Below, piece after piece: positions 12,628 through 23,819 of a stretch of 64,000 nt of DNA. Both the position numbers and the translations under genes were made by a program. Source of the stretch: Antedon mediterranea (lineage: Eukaryota > Echinodermata > Crinoidea > Comatulida > Antedonidae); the NCBI RefSeq assembly GCF_964355755.1, contig NC_092679.1:10470932-10534931 (forward strand). Reading direction: 5' to 3'. The notes under the pieces were generated by a model. It did no database searches. It saw only the letters and a list, made by a program, of their open reading frames with translations, and was not told where the DNA came from. The stretch's first letter is position 1. Every line of letters starts with the position of its first letter.

Positions 12628-12926
12628 ATATATAAACACATTAGGCAATGAACATTAATTCGAAACCGCCCGGTGATATACTGAAATTTAATTAATTAAT
12701 TTGAAACGAAATGTGTTTTATATATATATATAACTTTTTATTTTTGTATCTCCATTGAGATCCAGCCACTGATACCCACAGCATTGTCATTTTTTTCAGT
12801 AATTTGCCTTTGGATTTATATATATATATATATATATATATATCGTTTCAAATTAATTAATTAAATTTAGTATATCATCGGGCGGTTTAGAATTAATGTT
12901 CTTTGCCTGTTGTGTTTATATATATA
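12628..12926. mobile_element. Penelope-type terminal fragment flanked by inverted arms
   Basis: The sequence at 12748-12817 (ATCTCCATTGAGATCCAGCC through TTGCCTTTGGAT) is the same as the 3'-terminal region of the Penelope-like element at 31.9-33.1 kb. It is flanked by two inverted copies of an approximately 80-bp arm: 12628-12708, and 12844-12926 containing TTTAGAATTAATGTTCTTTG. A third copy of the arm lies at 13207-13280. Probably a terminal remnant of the Penelope-like element or a non-autonomous derivative. Confidence 0.6.
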
Positions 12927-12932
12927 AAAGTA

Positions 12933-12950
12933 TCTCTTCGGAGATCCCGC
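12933..12950 (+). repeat. ATCTC-TTCG-GAGAT hairpin
   Basis: A perfect 5-bp stem closing a TTCG tetraloop lies about 165 bp upstream of the tRNA-like sequence, within the same unique island (12927-13206). Function unknown. It could be part of the source transcript of a small retroposon. Confidence 0.35.
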
Positions 12951-13098
12951 CTCGTGAATAAAAATACTGAAAGATGAGGGCGTATCAATTTGATCTCTGT
13001 TGCGCGTGCGTACAACTGAGGACTAGTGCTGTTCCGCCGTACCACGCCGAGAATGTTAAAGAGTCGCTATCCAATCGAGTTCGAACAATACCATGAAA

Positions 13099-13170
13099 GC
13101 CCCAGTGGTCTAATGGTTAGGACATCTGCATATCAAGCAGGCGGTCCGAGTTCGAGTCTCGGTTGGGACG
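13099..13170 (+). tRNA. tRNA-like sequence, Glu/Asp-type body, apparent anticodon ATC
   Basis: A 72-nt cloverleaf can be drawn by hand. Acceptor GCCCCAG (13099-13105) pairs with TTGGGAC (13163-13169), with one C-A mismatch at the second pair and a G-T at the seventh. D-stem GTCT/GGAC (13108-13111, 13120-13123). Anticodon stem TCTGC/GCAGG (13125-13129, 13137-13141; one G-T) with loop ATATCAA. T-stem CCGAG/CTCGG with loop TTCGAGT (13146-13162). The internal promoter boxes are good: TGGTCTAATGG (A box) and AGTTCGAGTCT (B box). The body resembles tRNA-Glu, whose loop differs mainly at the first anticodon base. The ATC reading would decode GAT (Asp) with an unusual A34. It may be a tRNA pseudogene, a tRNA-derived SINE head, or a variant tRNA. 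It sits between direct copies of a transposon arm (12844-12926, 13207-13280). Confidence 0.6.
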
Positions 13171-13172
13171 AC

Positions 13173-13177
13173 TTTTT
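13173..13177 (+). terminator. Pol III-type T5 terminator after the tRNA-like sequence
   Basis: Five T's begin three bases after the discriminator base of the tRNA-like sequence. That is the usual place for an RNA polymerase III terminator, so the cassette may still be transcribable. Confidence 0.45.
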
Positions 13178-13689
13178 CTCATTCTCACAGATTTCCTCAT
13201 CTTTATCGTTTCAAATTAATTAAATTTAGTATATCATCGGGTGGTTTAGAATTAATGTTCTTTGCCTGTTGTGTTTATATATATATATATATATATATGT
13301 ATTATAACCAATTTATTTAGTTAAATTTGGTCTTTGAATACATTTGTATGGTTATAGGTATCTATTAAGTCACCTTATAAAACAAATACTTTGCAATTAA
13401 AGGTCAAATATCTATTTTGACCAGTCAAAAAATTTGCCTATAAAACCAAATAAAAATTAACATTTAAGACAAAACCATACACAATCAAAAGAGCACATTC
13501 ATCGTTACACCAGTTGACATAGGTCAAAGGTCAACATTTTAGCAAGTGATATACGGTACTAAATAATGCAAAGTTATTTAAACTATGGTTTGGTCATAAA
13601 TGTAATCACATTATTTGATCAATAAAGTTATGGTATTTTTGATATTTTTTTTATTGCGCATTATTTTAAATGTATTATAATACTGTAAA

Positions 13690-14245
13690 ATAAATAATAA
13701 AAATAATATTATGACTGTTAAAATGTTATGATGTTAAAATGTTAACTTCACCATTTCAATTCACAATTTCTAGGACTCTGGCCATTCACTGGTCCCCATC
13801 TATTTCTATTTAATGATCTTGAATTCATCGTTATGTGTTTGTCTTTTAATTGTTAAGTTCTGCAAATACTGTATGTTTTAATGATTACCTTTCATAAGAG
13901 ACCACCAGGATTTCTTTCATTTTTGAAAATATTAAGAGAATATTGCCTGTTTCACTAGTTGACGACACATTTACTCAGATCCATAAACTTTACAAAGCTA
14001 CCAAATCTAGACAAAAACCACATAATTGTATTTTGTTTACCAGTTAAGGTGCACAGACTGGCTATTCTCAGTTATCTGAGTACTGTACCTAGACAAATAA
14101 AAACCAAAATTATGTATTGCCAACATAAAGAAGCAGATCAAATCAGTTTATTCCCTCAAAATGAATATTGTTCTGACCAATCTTTGCAAAATTATTTTTT
14201 ATAAGTTGTGCTTTAAACATTTATTTTATTCAAGGTCAGCGTTAC
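13690..14245. other. No gene recognised
   Basis: A+T-rich spacer between repeat modules. One 81-codon open frame (13959-14204, +) has no recognisable motif and is probably chance. Confidence 0.4.
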
Positions 14246-15077
14246 ATTTTAAGTCTGATTTGATTAATTACAGTATTATAATTATATTGATTAAAATTAT
14301 AATGAAATAACATAACTTTACTGATCAAATAATTTGATTACTTGTAAAACCATCGATATTATAGTTTGCATTTATGACCTTATGTCATCTGATGAAATTG
14401 ACCTTATGTCAACTGATGAAATGATGTATTCGTTCTTTTGACATTGCGTATGATTGATTAACAGAGTGAGAAAACATCCGATTTTTGTTAAATATTAGTT
14501 TTTATAGGATTGCATTTATTTGGTAAATAACTAATATGCATATTAAAATATTGACCTTTGATCTTATGTCAACTGATGAAATGATGAATTCGCGCTTTTA
14601 CATTGCGTATGATTGATTAACAGGATGAGAAAACATCAAATTTTTGTTAAACATTAGTTTTTATTTGGTTTTATAGGTACGTTCTATGATTGGTCAATAT
14701 TGACATTTGACCCTTAATCACAAAAGGATTTTTTTTCATAAGTTGATTGAATAGACACCTATAATCATAAAAATATACCGGTATTAAAAAGAAAATTGTG
14801 TTATAATACATAATACATTGTTGTAATTGGTCAGTTTTGAAATTTGACTCCTTATATCTCGAAAACGCTTCCTATCCTGATCGATTACCTTCCAGATTCG
14901 TAATCTACGGAAAATTCTGGTCTAGAAAAGTTGAATGGCAATTTGTCCCCTTTTGGGTGGTGATATATCCCCCTCCTGCCACCGGACTAATTGTTAATCA
15001 ACAGAAGAATTTATTCGGGATATTTTTCTGGTTGTTTTACTTTATCAATTTGATTTAGCTTTTTCCTTATTTTGTTT

Positions 15078-15600
15078 TGTATCTCCATTGAGATCCAGCC
15101 ACCCATTTTTCAGTATTTTGCCTTTGTATAAATTTATTTGATTAATTAAGATTAATTTGACTTTTTGAAATAGTGTTCATTGTTCCAAAAGAGAGAGAGA
15201 GAGAATAACTAGTTACTTTTTTGTGTATGTTTTTTGAAATCTTTATACAGTAATTGCTTTGTTAGTGGACCCTGGACGTCCAGGGTATGTATTAAAGTTA
15301 TTCATTCCTGGCCTCATTAAATCTTCCTAATGTCTATCTCATGATCTTTTCATGGCATTTGCTTAGCTTTAAGGAGCATTTTCTTTCAACTTTGCAAGCA
15401 TCAATAAAAACGCAATTACTTGATACCAATAATACCATCTGCTTCAGTTTCATAAAATGACACATTTGTTGGATATTACAACAGATTATAATATTTAATC
15501 AAATGTTATTTTGCAATACCAATCTAGAATTATGGACGATTATACCCTCGAAAAAATCTCATTGTAGATGATAATTTAACCGAAAAGTATTGCTACTAAA
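15078..15600. other. Penelope-terminal motif, (GA)n, otherwise empty
   Basis: At 15078-15130 is another copy of the Penelope-type terminal sequence (ATCTCCATTGAGATCCAGCC). It is preceded at about 15020-15070 by the matching 3'-flank sequence (TTTTCTGGTTGTTTTACTTT). A short (GA)n run lies near 15190-15204. Nothing else recognised. Confidence 0.5.
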
Positions 15601-15609
15601 ACCATATTA

Positions 15610-15830
15610 CTTATCATGTACTTCTTACTTCAAATCTTGCGTATGGTATATTAATATGGGGCTCGGGAAATAACAAATATTGGTCAAAAATGTTTTCTTT
15701 TGGGGATCAAAGCTGTGGAATACATTTCCAGAAGAGATTAAAAATTGTCGAACTATTTATTCTTTTAAATGTAAATCACATGAGAGGTACATGAGTGGAT
15801 ACAGAAATGAGAGATAACAAGATGTACTAA
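15610..15830 (+). mobile_element. LINE ORF2 C-terminal fragment
   Basis: In + frames this reads a '(S/A)NLAYGILIWGSGNN' block followed by SKLWNTFPEEIKNCRTIYSF and KCKSHERYM before a stop near 15815. 'LWN-xP-EEI-SFK' is the characteristic end of LINE ORF2 proteins. The rest of the element is absent. Non-functional. Confidence 0.65.
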
Positions 15831-16039
15831 TAACTGTTTAATTTGTAATAATGTTTTATTAACCACTTAAATACTCTTAATCTATAAATTATAATTTGTT
15901 GTTAATTATTTTTCACAGAAATATTTTTTCTCATGGCTCTGCAAATAAAAGCTTCCTAATTCTCAGAGTTCATTTTTCACTGACTACAATGATCAATTGT
16001 ACTTTCATTTTAATTTATAATTACTAGATTTTAATAGAT

Positions 16040-16560
16040 AATTACTCGCTTCGCTCGCGTACCATCTAGGTCGTGCCCACAGATGGTTCTCGAATACACA
16101 GTAATTTCAGCGTAAAAAACGAAAGAGAGAATTGTCACAAAATAAGTCCAATTTTTTTATTTGGACTCCTGTAACATTAGGGTTGAGGGACGGGGAAGAG
16201 TATGGGTACAAAGAGGAATAAATTGTAAATATATTCTTTAAACAATCAGTAACGAAATATTGTTTCCATGTTTTATAGGCCTATAAATAATATATCACTA
16301 AACACAGTAAAACAATTGCTATTTAATATTAAAGTACATACAAACTTTTTAATGTTAAAGATAATATTCAGGTAGTAGAAGTGAAAAAATATGATTTATA
16401 TGGCAAAAACGCTTCAGTAAAAACATTTTACAAAGGATTTTTAATAAACTAGAGGGTTCGCTCGCGCACCTTAGTGGGTGTACCCGAATGGCCCCCGAAA
16501 ACATGACCAACGCCTCTGGAAACTGAACTTGACAGCAATCGGTCGTTATAGGAACGTAAA
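16040..16560 (-). repeat. Dispersed repeat, related to 36.4-36.8 kb and 44.5 kb
   Basis: GTGTATTCGAGAACCATCT (minus strand, near 16090), an approximately CCATCCTCTTCCCC-type block (near 16200) and an AACATGAAAACAAT-like block (near 16265) recur in the same order near 36400-36790. Part also recurs at about 44500-44620. The minus-strand copy runs on through GCGAGCGAAGCGAGTAAT to CTAGT near 16020. A second TTCGCTCGCG motif at 16455 suggests a related adjacent piece. A non-autonomous DNA element is likely; a Helitron-like 3' end is possible but not shown. Confidence 0.5.
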
Positions 16561-16633
16561 GGGGGAAAGTTACTCAATAGATTTATTTATTTGTAAACTA
16601 AATGTGCATTAATTAGTAATTTTCCTGTAATGA

Positions 16634-17905
16634 TGTAAAAACTTTACAACAATTGGTAAAGTAAAATGGGAAGCAGAGTTTTTAAATAAGACTATGGTAT
16701 GGAACAAAATATGGAATAACAAAGTCAAAGATATGAAACATATGGTAAAAGTTGCGCAATTCAATTTTAAACTTTTACATCGCATACTTGTTTGTAATAA
16801 AAGATTACATATTTGGAAATTGTCTAAAACTAATATTTGCGATAGATGTAAGAATGTGATAGAAAACGAAGAACATATGTTACTTAAGTGTAAAGTGATT
16901 AAGCCAGTTTGGAGGAAATTCAATAATCTTATTGTTGAATGTTTTCCCAATGAAACGCCAATACATTGGTTTGATATAGTTACTGGTTCCAAAGATAAAC
17001 TTGTAAATGAGCTAACATCTATCTTTACGTTTTGTATATACAAATCCCGCATAAGGCTTAGTTTATTAGATAACATGATGGGTAACGAATCAAAAAGTAT
17101 CTTGAATATGTTTAAGTTTGAATTAAAAAATCTTATAGAAAATGAATACGCATGTAATCAGTATAAAGCAGTTATAAAATGGAATGATGTTAAAATTAAA
17201 TTATTAGAATTCATAAAATAAGAAAAATATAAAACTAGTACAAGCTGTAGTGTAAAACTAACACCTAGACTTATACTAAAACTAATACATGATAGAAATA
17301 AATGTATTAGGGTAAAACATAGACTGAAACACACGGTCAAGCATATAAGTAAACAAACTGGTAAATGTAAAGGGCCAACATAGTAAGAAAAGAACTTTAA
17401 AGGAATAGAAATAGTGGAATGAAACAAATGTTATACAAGGCCAAAACATAAAAAGTAGCATATAATGTGTTTATAATAACTATATTAAACTGATTCGTAA
17501 ATGTAAATAGGTATATTAATGTGTGTATGTGTGTATATAATTATTTGTAACGGATGTAATATAAGGTCAAAAGAAATAAAGAAACAAATTGTGAGTACTG
17601 ATTTAAGATATAATAAAAGAAACAGCTACTTTTTAATACATTTCTTAATATAAAGTAAATTTAAATGATAAATAGTTGTACTTTTACTATAACTTGCAAT
17701 AAACATAAAATGTACGTTTTTAAAGCATACTTTTACTCCATCGATTTTATGTACATGTATAGATATAGTGCCTTTTTAGCTGTTATATTGCATTTTATTG
17801 TTCTTTATTTTATAAAAATGTATGTATGTTATGTAATATATATTTGTAAAAGGAATGAATAAATGTGGGTGACCCCCACGAAAGAGAAAAAAAAACAATT
17901 GGTAT
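16634..17905 (+). mobile_element. LINE ORF2 C-terminus with zinc-binding motif, plus 3' UTR and poly-A
   Basis: An uninterrupted frame from about 16634 to the TAA at 17219-17221 (about 195 codons) carries the C-terminal LINE domain. It has FNFKLLHRILVCNKRLHIW, then the cysteine/histidine motif ICDRC-x8-EHMLLKC followed by KPVWRKF, matching the zf-RVT-like zinc-binding domain after the reverse transcriptase in L1/Tx1-type elements. Upstream RT domains are missing, so the copy is 5'-truncated. The A+T-rich region to about 17905 looks like its 3' UTR, ending in GTGGGTGACCCCCACG, a short hairpin, then AAAGAG and an A-run at about 17889-17897. The intact frame suggests a fairly recent insertion. 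Confidence 0.75.
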
Positions 17906-18480
17906 TAATCTGTAAGTGACCGAGTTTCACGCAACAAACTTGTTTAGAAATGGTATGGATATTATCATCCGGTTTACTAGGCTAGTAGTAATAGTAGGCC
18001 AGCCTAGGCCTAGTCGTAAAACGGTTTCGGACCAACTTTAGGCCTGGTTAACTAGGCCTGGTGTCTTTACTATGTGGATTTTGGCGAAACTTTGATGTAA
18101 GATTTATGAATTATAAAATGTAATACATTTGTCGATAGTGATAACTTGTTTTTATAGGCCTATCGGTGCTGTGTAAGTAACTTTTTCGTTGTTTGTTGAT
18201 CTCACCGGGCGATATTATCATTGTGATGTGTCTTGCACAAAATCGCGAATATCTCGACTTTCTTGCGCGAAACTACGAAAAACTCAAAAAGTGGGTTACT
18301 TTTATTTTACTATTACGATTTACATATTGCGATTTGAAAATCGTTCTTGGTACCATTGTAAAGCTAAAATATTTATGATTATTTTAGTCTAAATTAGTTT
18401 TACATATAAATCAGATCACATACATAGTTTTTAAGTTTCTATCAGCTTTAATAAAAACATCAATTGGGCTAAAAACGCTG
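17905..18480. other. No gene recognised
   Basis: A+T-rich sequence with a cluster of AGGCCTA motifs near 17995-18060. Two overlapping short open frames at 18189-18392 have no recognisable similarity. Confidence 0.4.
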
Positions 18481-18524
18481 GCGGTGGCAGTTTCTAACTG
18501 GAAAAACCTACTGACAGTCAAAGT

Positions 18525-18695
18525 GTAAGAGGTGGTCATTTACGAGAGGTGTGGTCGTTAAAAGAGGTGGTCGCTTATGAGAAGCGGTCCCTTATGAGAG
18601 GAGGTGATCCCTTACGAGAGGTGGTCGATTATGAGAAGCAGTCCCTTAACAGAGATGGTTGCTTACGATCTGTGGTCGTTTTGCTTACAATTAAG
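18525..18695. repeat. Minisatellite, GAGGTGGTCGCTTAYGAGA-like
   Basis: Degenerate tandem units of about 20-25 bp containing AGAGGTGGTC and TTA(C/T)GAGA run from about 18525 to 18695. Units differ by substitutions and indels. No coding interpretation. Confidence 0.7.
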
Positions 18696-18769
18696 AGGAG
18701 GTGGAAAGACTGATTTGCATTTGCACATGATTTTAGACATTTTTGTAAAAAAAAATATATAGCATTTTC

Positions 18770-18945
18770 TACATTAGCTGCAGGTGATAGTAACTACATA
18801 AGTTGGGAGGCAAATTTCGTTACTACATAAGCTGTTGACCGTTTTTACATTAGCTGGAGGTTTCACTACATTAGCGGTGGATTGTTCTACATTAACGGTT
18901 ATTTCGACATTAGCTGGCGTTTTCTACATTAGCGGTTGTAACACG
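18770..18945 (+). repeat. Minisatellite of TACATTAGC(T/G)G units
   Basis: About seven imperfect units of 21-30 bp with the core TACATTAGCTGG, TACATTAGCGGT or TACATAAGCTG. The same family lies in reverse orientation at about 37200-37360. The longest + frame through it is a by-product of the repeat. Confidence 0.75.
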
Positions 18946-18949
18946 GCTC

Positions 18950-19580
18950 TTTCGGAAATCAAAAATTATTCGAACCACCGGGAAATAGCCACAATTGTAC
19001 AACTCTCAATAATATGTAAAAGTAAATGCAATAATAACGTTTGGCAAAACAATTCTTTTCTTCCTAAATCCCCCAAAAAATCCCTGACAAAAAAAAAACA
19101 CCCAATTCTCAAGCAATAATCAACCCTTAACAGTATCCCTATTCCCAACACAATTTCTATAACTCCACAAACTTCCCAATCCTTCCAGACAAAGTATCAA
19201 CAATTTTCTTATTATCAAACAACTCACAGAAACCCCCTACAAATACATTTACATTAATACCCCATAATGAATAATTAAACACGTAATCAAAGTCCACAAT
19301 ATCGTTACTTCTTGTCCTCTTCTGTCTCCGATGCTGGCATATAAATAAATTACAAAAGATAAAAGTTAAAATGTTTCTGCAACTGTTGAACAGCTACAAT
19401 GCCTCTGTTCCCGTTCTGCTGTTATCACCAATAATTAATATTTCCAAATTCTCGATACTTTAGTTAAGATCACCGTGGATGACTAATGGCATACAAAAAT
19501 CTATCCTAACAAAACAAAAATTATATTATGAAATATATAAGTAAATTAGATAAAATAAGTCATGTGGTCATGATGATATA
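18950..19580. other. No gene recognised
   Basis: A+T-rich stretch without a recognisable coding, RNA or repeat feature. Confidence 0.4.
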
Positions 19581-19589
19581 ATGATAAAA

Positions 19590-20535
19590 TATATTGTAAG
19601 TAATTATGATTTACTTTCAAAACCAATTTCTCATATTGTTAACAAATCACTTGAGAGTGGTTTATTTCCAGATCAAAGCAAAAACTGTGCCTGTGTATAA
19701 AAAGGGTAATAAAGATGAGGTTAGCAATTACAGATCGATATCTACCTTACCATGTCTATCTAAGATCTATGAGAGAGAAGTATACGATCAGACAATGTCA
19801 TTTTTACTTACTCGAAGGATGTAAATCAGATTACAGATATAATACACGGAGTGCCCCATGGCTCGATATTGGGACCGTTATTGTTTCTATTGTATGTTAA
19901 GGATATGCCTGGTATATGTACGCAAACAGAAACAATAATGTTCGCAGAATGGTATTGATACTGCATTTAATATAATCGTCTAAGTATGTGGTTCAAAGCA
20001 AACATACTTTCTGTAAATTAAATATAAAACGAAATATATATTGTTTAAAGGCAAAACTAAACCAATTGATATTGGCTTAAATAAGCTCAAAATAAACGAT
20101 GATGTACTAGAACGTGTAGAAAGCATACGATTTCTTGGTATTGAACTGGACCAGTTCCTGACGTTCTCCTATCACGTAAATGACATTGCCACCAACATTT
20201 CTATTACAATTGGTTCCCTCAATAAACTATAAAAAAAATCCTTCCCTATAAAATCTTATTAACTATATACAACCCACTGATCTTACCAAATATATCATAT
20301 TGTATAACAGTCTGGGGCACTACTGATGCCAAAAACATGAAACGTATCCATGTACTTCAAAAAAGGCTTTAAGAATTATATGTAAAACAAACTACTACCA
20401 TCCATCAATACCACTATTTATTAAAACTAATTCCCTTACCGTTTATGAAAATTTATTTCACCTTTTATGTTTAAATACAATAAAAATCAACTTCCATCAA
20501 ATTTTAATTCCTTTTTGTTTGAAAAACAGTTATAT
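19590..20535 (+). mobile_element. Degenerate LINE reverse transcriptase, left part
   Basis: RT motifs appear across + frames: HIVNKSLESGLFPDQ near 19630, TVPVYKKGN-(x)4-SNYR-SISTLPCLSKIYE near 19685-19775, then GVPHGSILGPLLFLLYVKDM near 19850-19910. Later comes a C-terminal block, VESIRFLGIELDQFLTFSYH near 20117-20176. Many stops. It ends at about 20535, where a (CCGA)n foldback element begins, and resumes at 21119. Confidence 0.75.
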
Positions 20536-21118
20536 TTTTTTAATTTACACGTGCGTAGCCTGTCACTTTTGACGTGCTCGTATAACGTAATTTCGAGTTG
20601 AAAAGTAAGACAAGAAAACAGAAATCGGGCAAAAAGAGTGCGCAATATCATTTAACGTGCAGTGGGCGCGCAAAAATCTGCGCGCTCATGGCAATTTTGT
20701 AAACGCTTAAAATTGCCTGAAACGTACTCTTATTTCATCGAAAATAAATTTTGAAATTTTTAAGCGCGCGTACGCATGCGATACATGCGCTACGCACGTA
20801 ATTGTATTGCCATATGATGATTTATGCCCTGAAATGTATGAGTACCAAATTTTATTTAATTGTGATTCATGGTTGTGAAGATATGATTACAAACGTGATT
20901 TCGTTAAATCGTCCGTAGACCGCGTAATTTTTTATTGCGCACCGTGAAAACATAACCACATCGATTCCTGGCCATAAGGAATATACTGTGAAAAATTGAC
21001 TTAGCTAGATTAAACTGATATCAAGATAAGGTCAGAAAGCGATAAAACGCATAGTGATACCGGACCGACCGACCGACCGACATAGTGAACTATAGAGTCG
21101 CTTCCACGCGACTAAAAA
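20536..21118 (+). mobile_element. (CCGA)n foldback element, long form
   Basis: About 580 bp, near-identical to 48039-48580. It starts ACACGTGCGTAGCCTGTCAC and ends ATAGTGATACCGGACCGACC, a (CCGA)n run, CATAGTGAACTATAGAGTCG, and the dyad AGTCGC-TTCC-ACGCGACT followed by A's. In other copies the dyad is AGTCGCG-TCCA-CGCGACT. The conserved body, microsatellite and 3' stem-loop resemble the layout described for Helitron-related non-autonomous elements, but class is not proved. It interrupts the LINE at 19.6-21.6 kb. No coding capacity. Confidence 0.75.
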
Positions 21119-21543
21119 TGTTTATATCACCAAAAAGAACACAAACATGGGACAAAGGGGAATATCTTATGAAGAGCCAAGAATATGGAACAATATTAGT
21201 AACGAAATTAGAATGAGTAATAATTTGTAAAATTTCAAAAGGAAAATTAACAGTTTATATATTATTGAATACAGGAACAATGTAAATAGGTGTTTATGTG
21301 AAAACTGTATTATTTGTAATCAAATATAACTGAATTATCAATTGTTGTTTTTAATATCAATATTTTTGTTAATGTTTAAGTTGTTGACTATTGAGAGGGG
21401 CGCCCAACTTAAAGCTTGCTTGCTGTGGCGTCCCTTTTCCACTTACCAACTTCTTTTCTTGCATTATATTATTTATGTTCATTATCGGTTGTAATTTTGT
21501 TATGCTACTCTGTATTTTGCTTTATTATTTGTGGAAATAAATA

Positions 21544-21599
<56 letters not shown>

Positions 21600-21600
21600 C
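21119..21600 (+). mobile_element. LINE C-terminus and 3' end, right part, with (ATT)n tail
   Basis: Directly after the inserted element, a + frame reads RGISYEEPRIWNNISNEIRM and then FKRKINSLYI. This is the end of LINE ORF2 (the 'G-WN-IP-IR-FK' pattern) and continues the fragment ending at 20535. The 3' UTR runs to GGAAATAAAT and a (TTA)n tail at about 21544-21598. The Tyr-run frame through this tail is an artefact of the microsatellite. Confidence 0.75.
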
Positions 21601-22018
21601 TTCAAGTGAGAAGCAACTACTCTCCTATTTGTAACAGTTATTCCTTTCTTTAATTTCCATATACAAATTACAATTAGTCACCAATAATCTCAATAATTAA
21701 AAGTTCTCAATAATTTCAAGTACAGCCTTATAGTATTACTTCCAACTCATTATTTCACCAATCAGCAACTCGCACCCTGACTGAACTCTTATACTTATAC
21801 ACCAATCAGAGACCTCCGCACCACTGGCTTCACACAATAGCTTCCTAAAACAAAGAAAGGTTCAAATAGTGAAAACAAAGGGAAAGTGAAAATAGACTTA
21901 TGTCACTTGTGACAGGGGAATCCTTGACGGAGGCCTCTTTTCAAATAAAGAAAAAGGAAGTTCATTTCACTTAATCAAAGGCCTTTTCGAAATTAAAGGA
22001 AAAAAAAAATAAATTTGA
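21600..22018. other. No gene recognised
   Basis: No coding or RNA feature recognised. A short near-palindromic purine-rich stretch lies around 21900-22010. Confidence 0.35.
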
Positions 22019-22019
22019 C

Positions 22020-23700
22020 TTGTTATACAATTCCGCATGTTCTATTACTAATCGTATGTTTTCTCCAATATATATATACCTTCAAGGAACCCAGTCTGTT
22101 CTGCCTGGTTATTGCTCAATCCCAATTCTACCATTAAAGAGCATAGCCAAGTTAGATTGCATTGCGAACTCTTGCTATTTTCTAACTCTAATTCCACTCT
22201 AGTAATAGTGGTTTATTTACTACGTAAATACTGAATAACCCCTGTTTCCAGTAAAAGACATTCCTCTATCGGTTAGAAATGAAGAAATAATAGCATCTTA
22301 AAAAAAACTAGGTTGCAACATTATAGAAGGCATACAGAAAATTAAGAATAAACGGGCGTTTTTTTAATAGAGACCGGGTTGTTCTAGTCGAGCCTTTTCA
22401 AGATACGTTAAAATAAACAGCTTTAACGCCAGAGTCTTTCACAGAGATCAGAAACATGAAATAAAATGTTTTGAATGTGGTCTAACCGGGCATAAATAAA
22501 TTATAAATGAATGCCCAACAAAGTTAGGTCTATGCAAAAGAAAAACTGTGACAAGCTTGAACAGTGATATTACCACATCTGAAAGAGAACATCTTGTTCT
22601 ACAATTCCGCATTCAATTATACAATTGTATAATTGTTATACCATTCCGCATGTTATATTACTAATCGTATGTTTTCTTCAATATATATATACCTTCAAGG
22701 AACCCAGTCTGTTCTGCCTGGTTATTGCTCAATCCCAATTCTACCATTAAAGAGCATAGCCAAGTTGGATTGCATTGCGAACTCTTGCTATTTTCTAACT
22801 CTAATTCTACTCTAGTAATAGTGGTTTATTTACTACGTAAATACTGAATAACCCCTGTTTCCAGTAAAAGACATTCCTCTATCGGTTAGAAATGAAGAAA
22901 TAATAGCATCTTAAAAAAAACTAGGTTGCAAAATTATAGAAGGCATACGGAAAATTAAGAATAAACGGGCGTTTTTTTTAATAGAGACCGGGTTGTTCTA
23001 GTCGAGCCTTTTCAAGATACGTTAAAATAAACAGCTTTAACGCCAGAGTCTTTCACAGAGATCAGAAAAATGAAATAAAATGTTTTGAATGTGGTCTAAC
23101 CGGGCATAAATAAATTATAAATGAATGCCCAACAAAGTTAGGTCTATGCAAAAGAAAAACTGTGACAAGCTTGAACAGTGATATTACCACATCTGAAAGA
23201 GAACATCTTGATCAAATAATAGAAATTGAAGAAGACAATGAAACAGCAGACGATGAACAGCATGCATCTATTGATTGACACAATACGAACAACGTCATAG
23301 ATGTCCTTCAAGAAACCAGTTAATCCGAAAAACACTGTAGATTCTATGGAATTAGACGAAAAAGTTCAAATGATAATGCAAGAAGTAATTGAAGAACGAA
23401 AATTGTCAGCCAACAGACAACACAAGAGACCAAAGAATTCAAGATTACTACAACCGAGAAAAAGAAACAGAAGCAACGAGAAAAGAAAAAAAGACACTGA
23501 AAACAAGAACACTGAAAAAGCAGTTAAAAATACCGAATGAATGCGCCCCATTTTACTATGATTACGTCTCAGAAACCAGAAAATCTAGAAAATTGTGACC
23601 AAGCTGCAATCGCTAGGCAAACATTTGCGGCTGCAAAAAGAAAGAAACTAACAGAAAGTGGAGAAAAATGCTGAAAAGAAAGGGAAAAATCTGATTCCGT
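22020..23700 (+). mobile_element. Tx1-like LINE ORF1 remnant, internally duplicated
   Basis: A decayed ORF1 with a CCHC zinc knuckle (KCFECGLTGHK, followed after a stop by NECPTKLGLC) at about 22475-22530 and again at about 23080-23140. It is preceded in both copies by NRDRVVLVEPFQDT. A 575-580 bp segment is present twice in direct orientation (about 22020-22597 and 22633-23213, offset 613 bp) with only about eight differences visible, and both copies share the same stops. A Lys/Glu-rich tail follows (about 23300-23670, reading ARQTFAAAKRKKL near its end). This is the usual ORF1 layout of Tx1/L1-type LINEs. ORF2 remains appear from about 24740. Confidence 0.65.
22614..22635. repeat. 22-bp perfect palindrome at a duplication junction
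   Basis: The 22 bases CAATTATACAA-TTGTATAATTG are perfectly self-complementary. They lie exactly between the two copies of the 613-bp tandem duplication. Confidence 0.85.
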
Positions 23701-23819
23701 AAGTTAAAATATCACTTAGATAAACTCAATATAGAGTATTGTCAAAAGTAAATGTTTTTTTTAATCACAAATGTAAAAAAAAAATACATATATGACAAAC
23801 GTAAATTTAAAAAAAATTC

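Larger units (their letters stand above)
12124..14990. repeat. Rearranged direct and inverted repeat block
   Basis: A module of about 400 bp (GATTATAGGTGTCTATTCAA through AAATCAGACTT) lies at about 12151-12554 (+). A diverged second copy is at about 13355-13690 (+) and a third is inverted at about 14245-14765. GTCCGGTGGCAGGAGGGGG at 12125 pairs with CCCCTCCTGCCACCGGAC near 14971-14988, and a second module, GTTTTCGAGATATAAGG, appears at about 12572 (+) and 14850-14870 (inverted). The inverted copy contains an internal direct duplication of about 110 bp (about 14400-14512 and 14562-14665). Module order differs between copies, so this is a rearranged repeat cluster rather than one clean transposon. 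Confidence 0.7.

Noticed and set aside
12843-13290. Direct repeats around the tRNA-like cassette as target-site duplications
   Set aside because: They are about 75-83 bp long and also occur inverted nearby; they are transposon arms, not insertion duplications.
21416-21634. Open frame with a poly-tyrosine run
   Set aside because: The run is the (ATT)n tail of a LINE; the rest is LINE 3' UTR.
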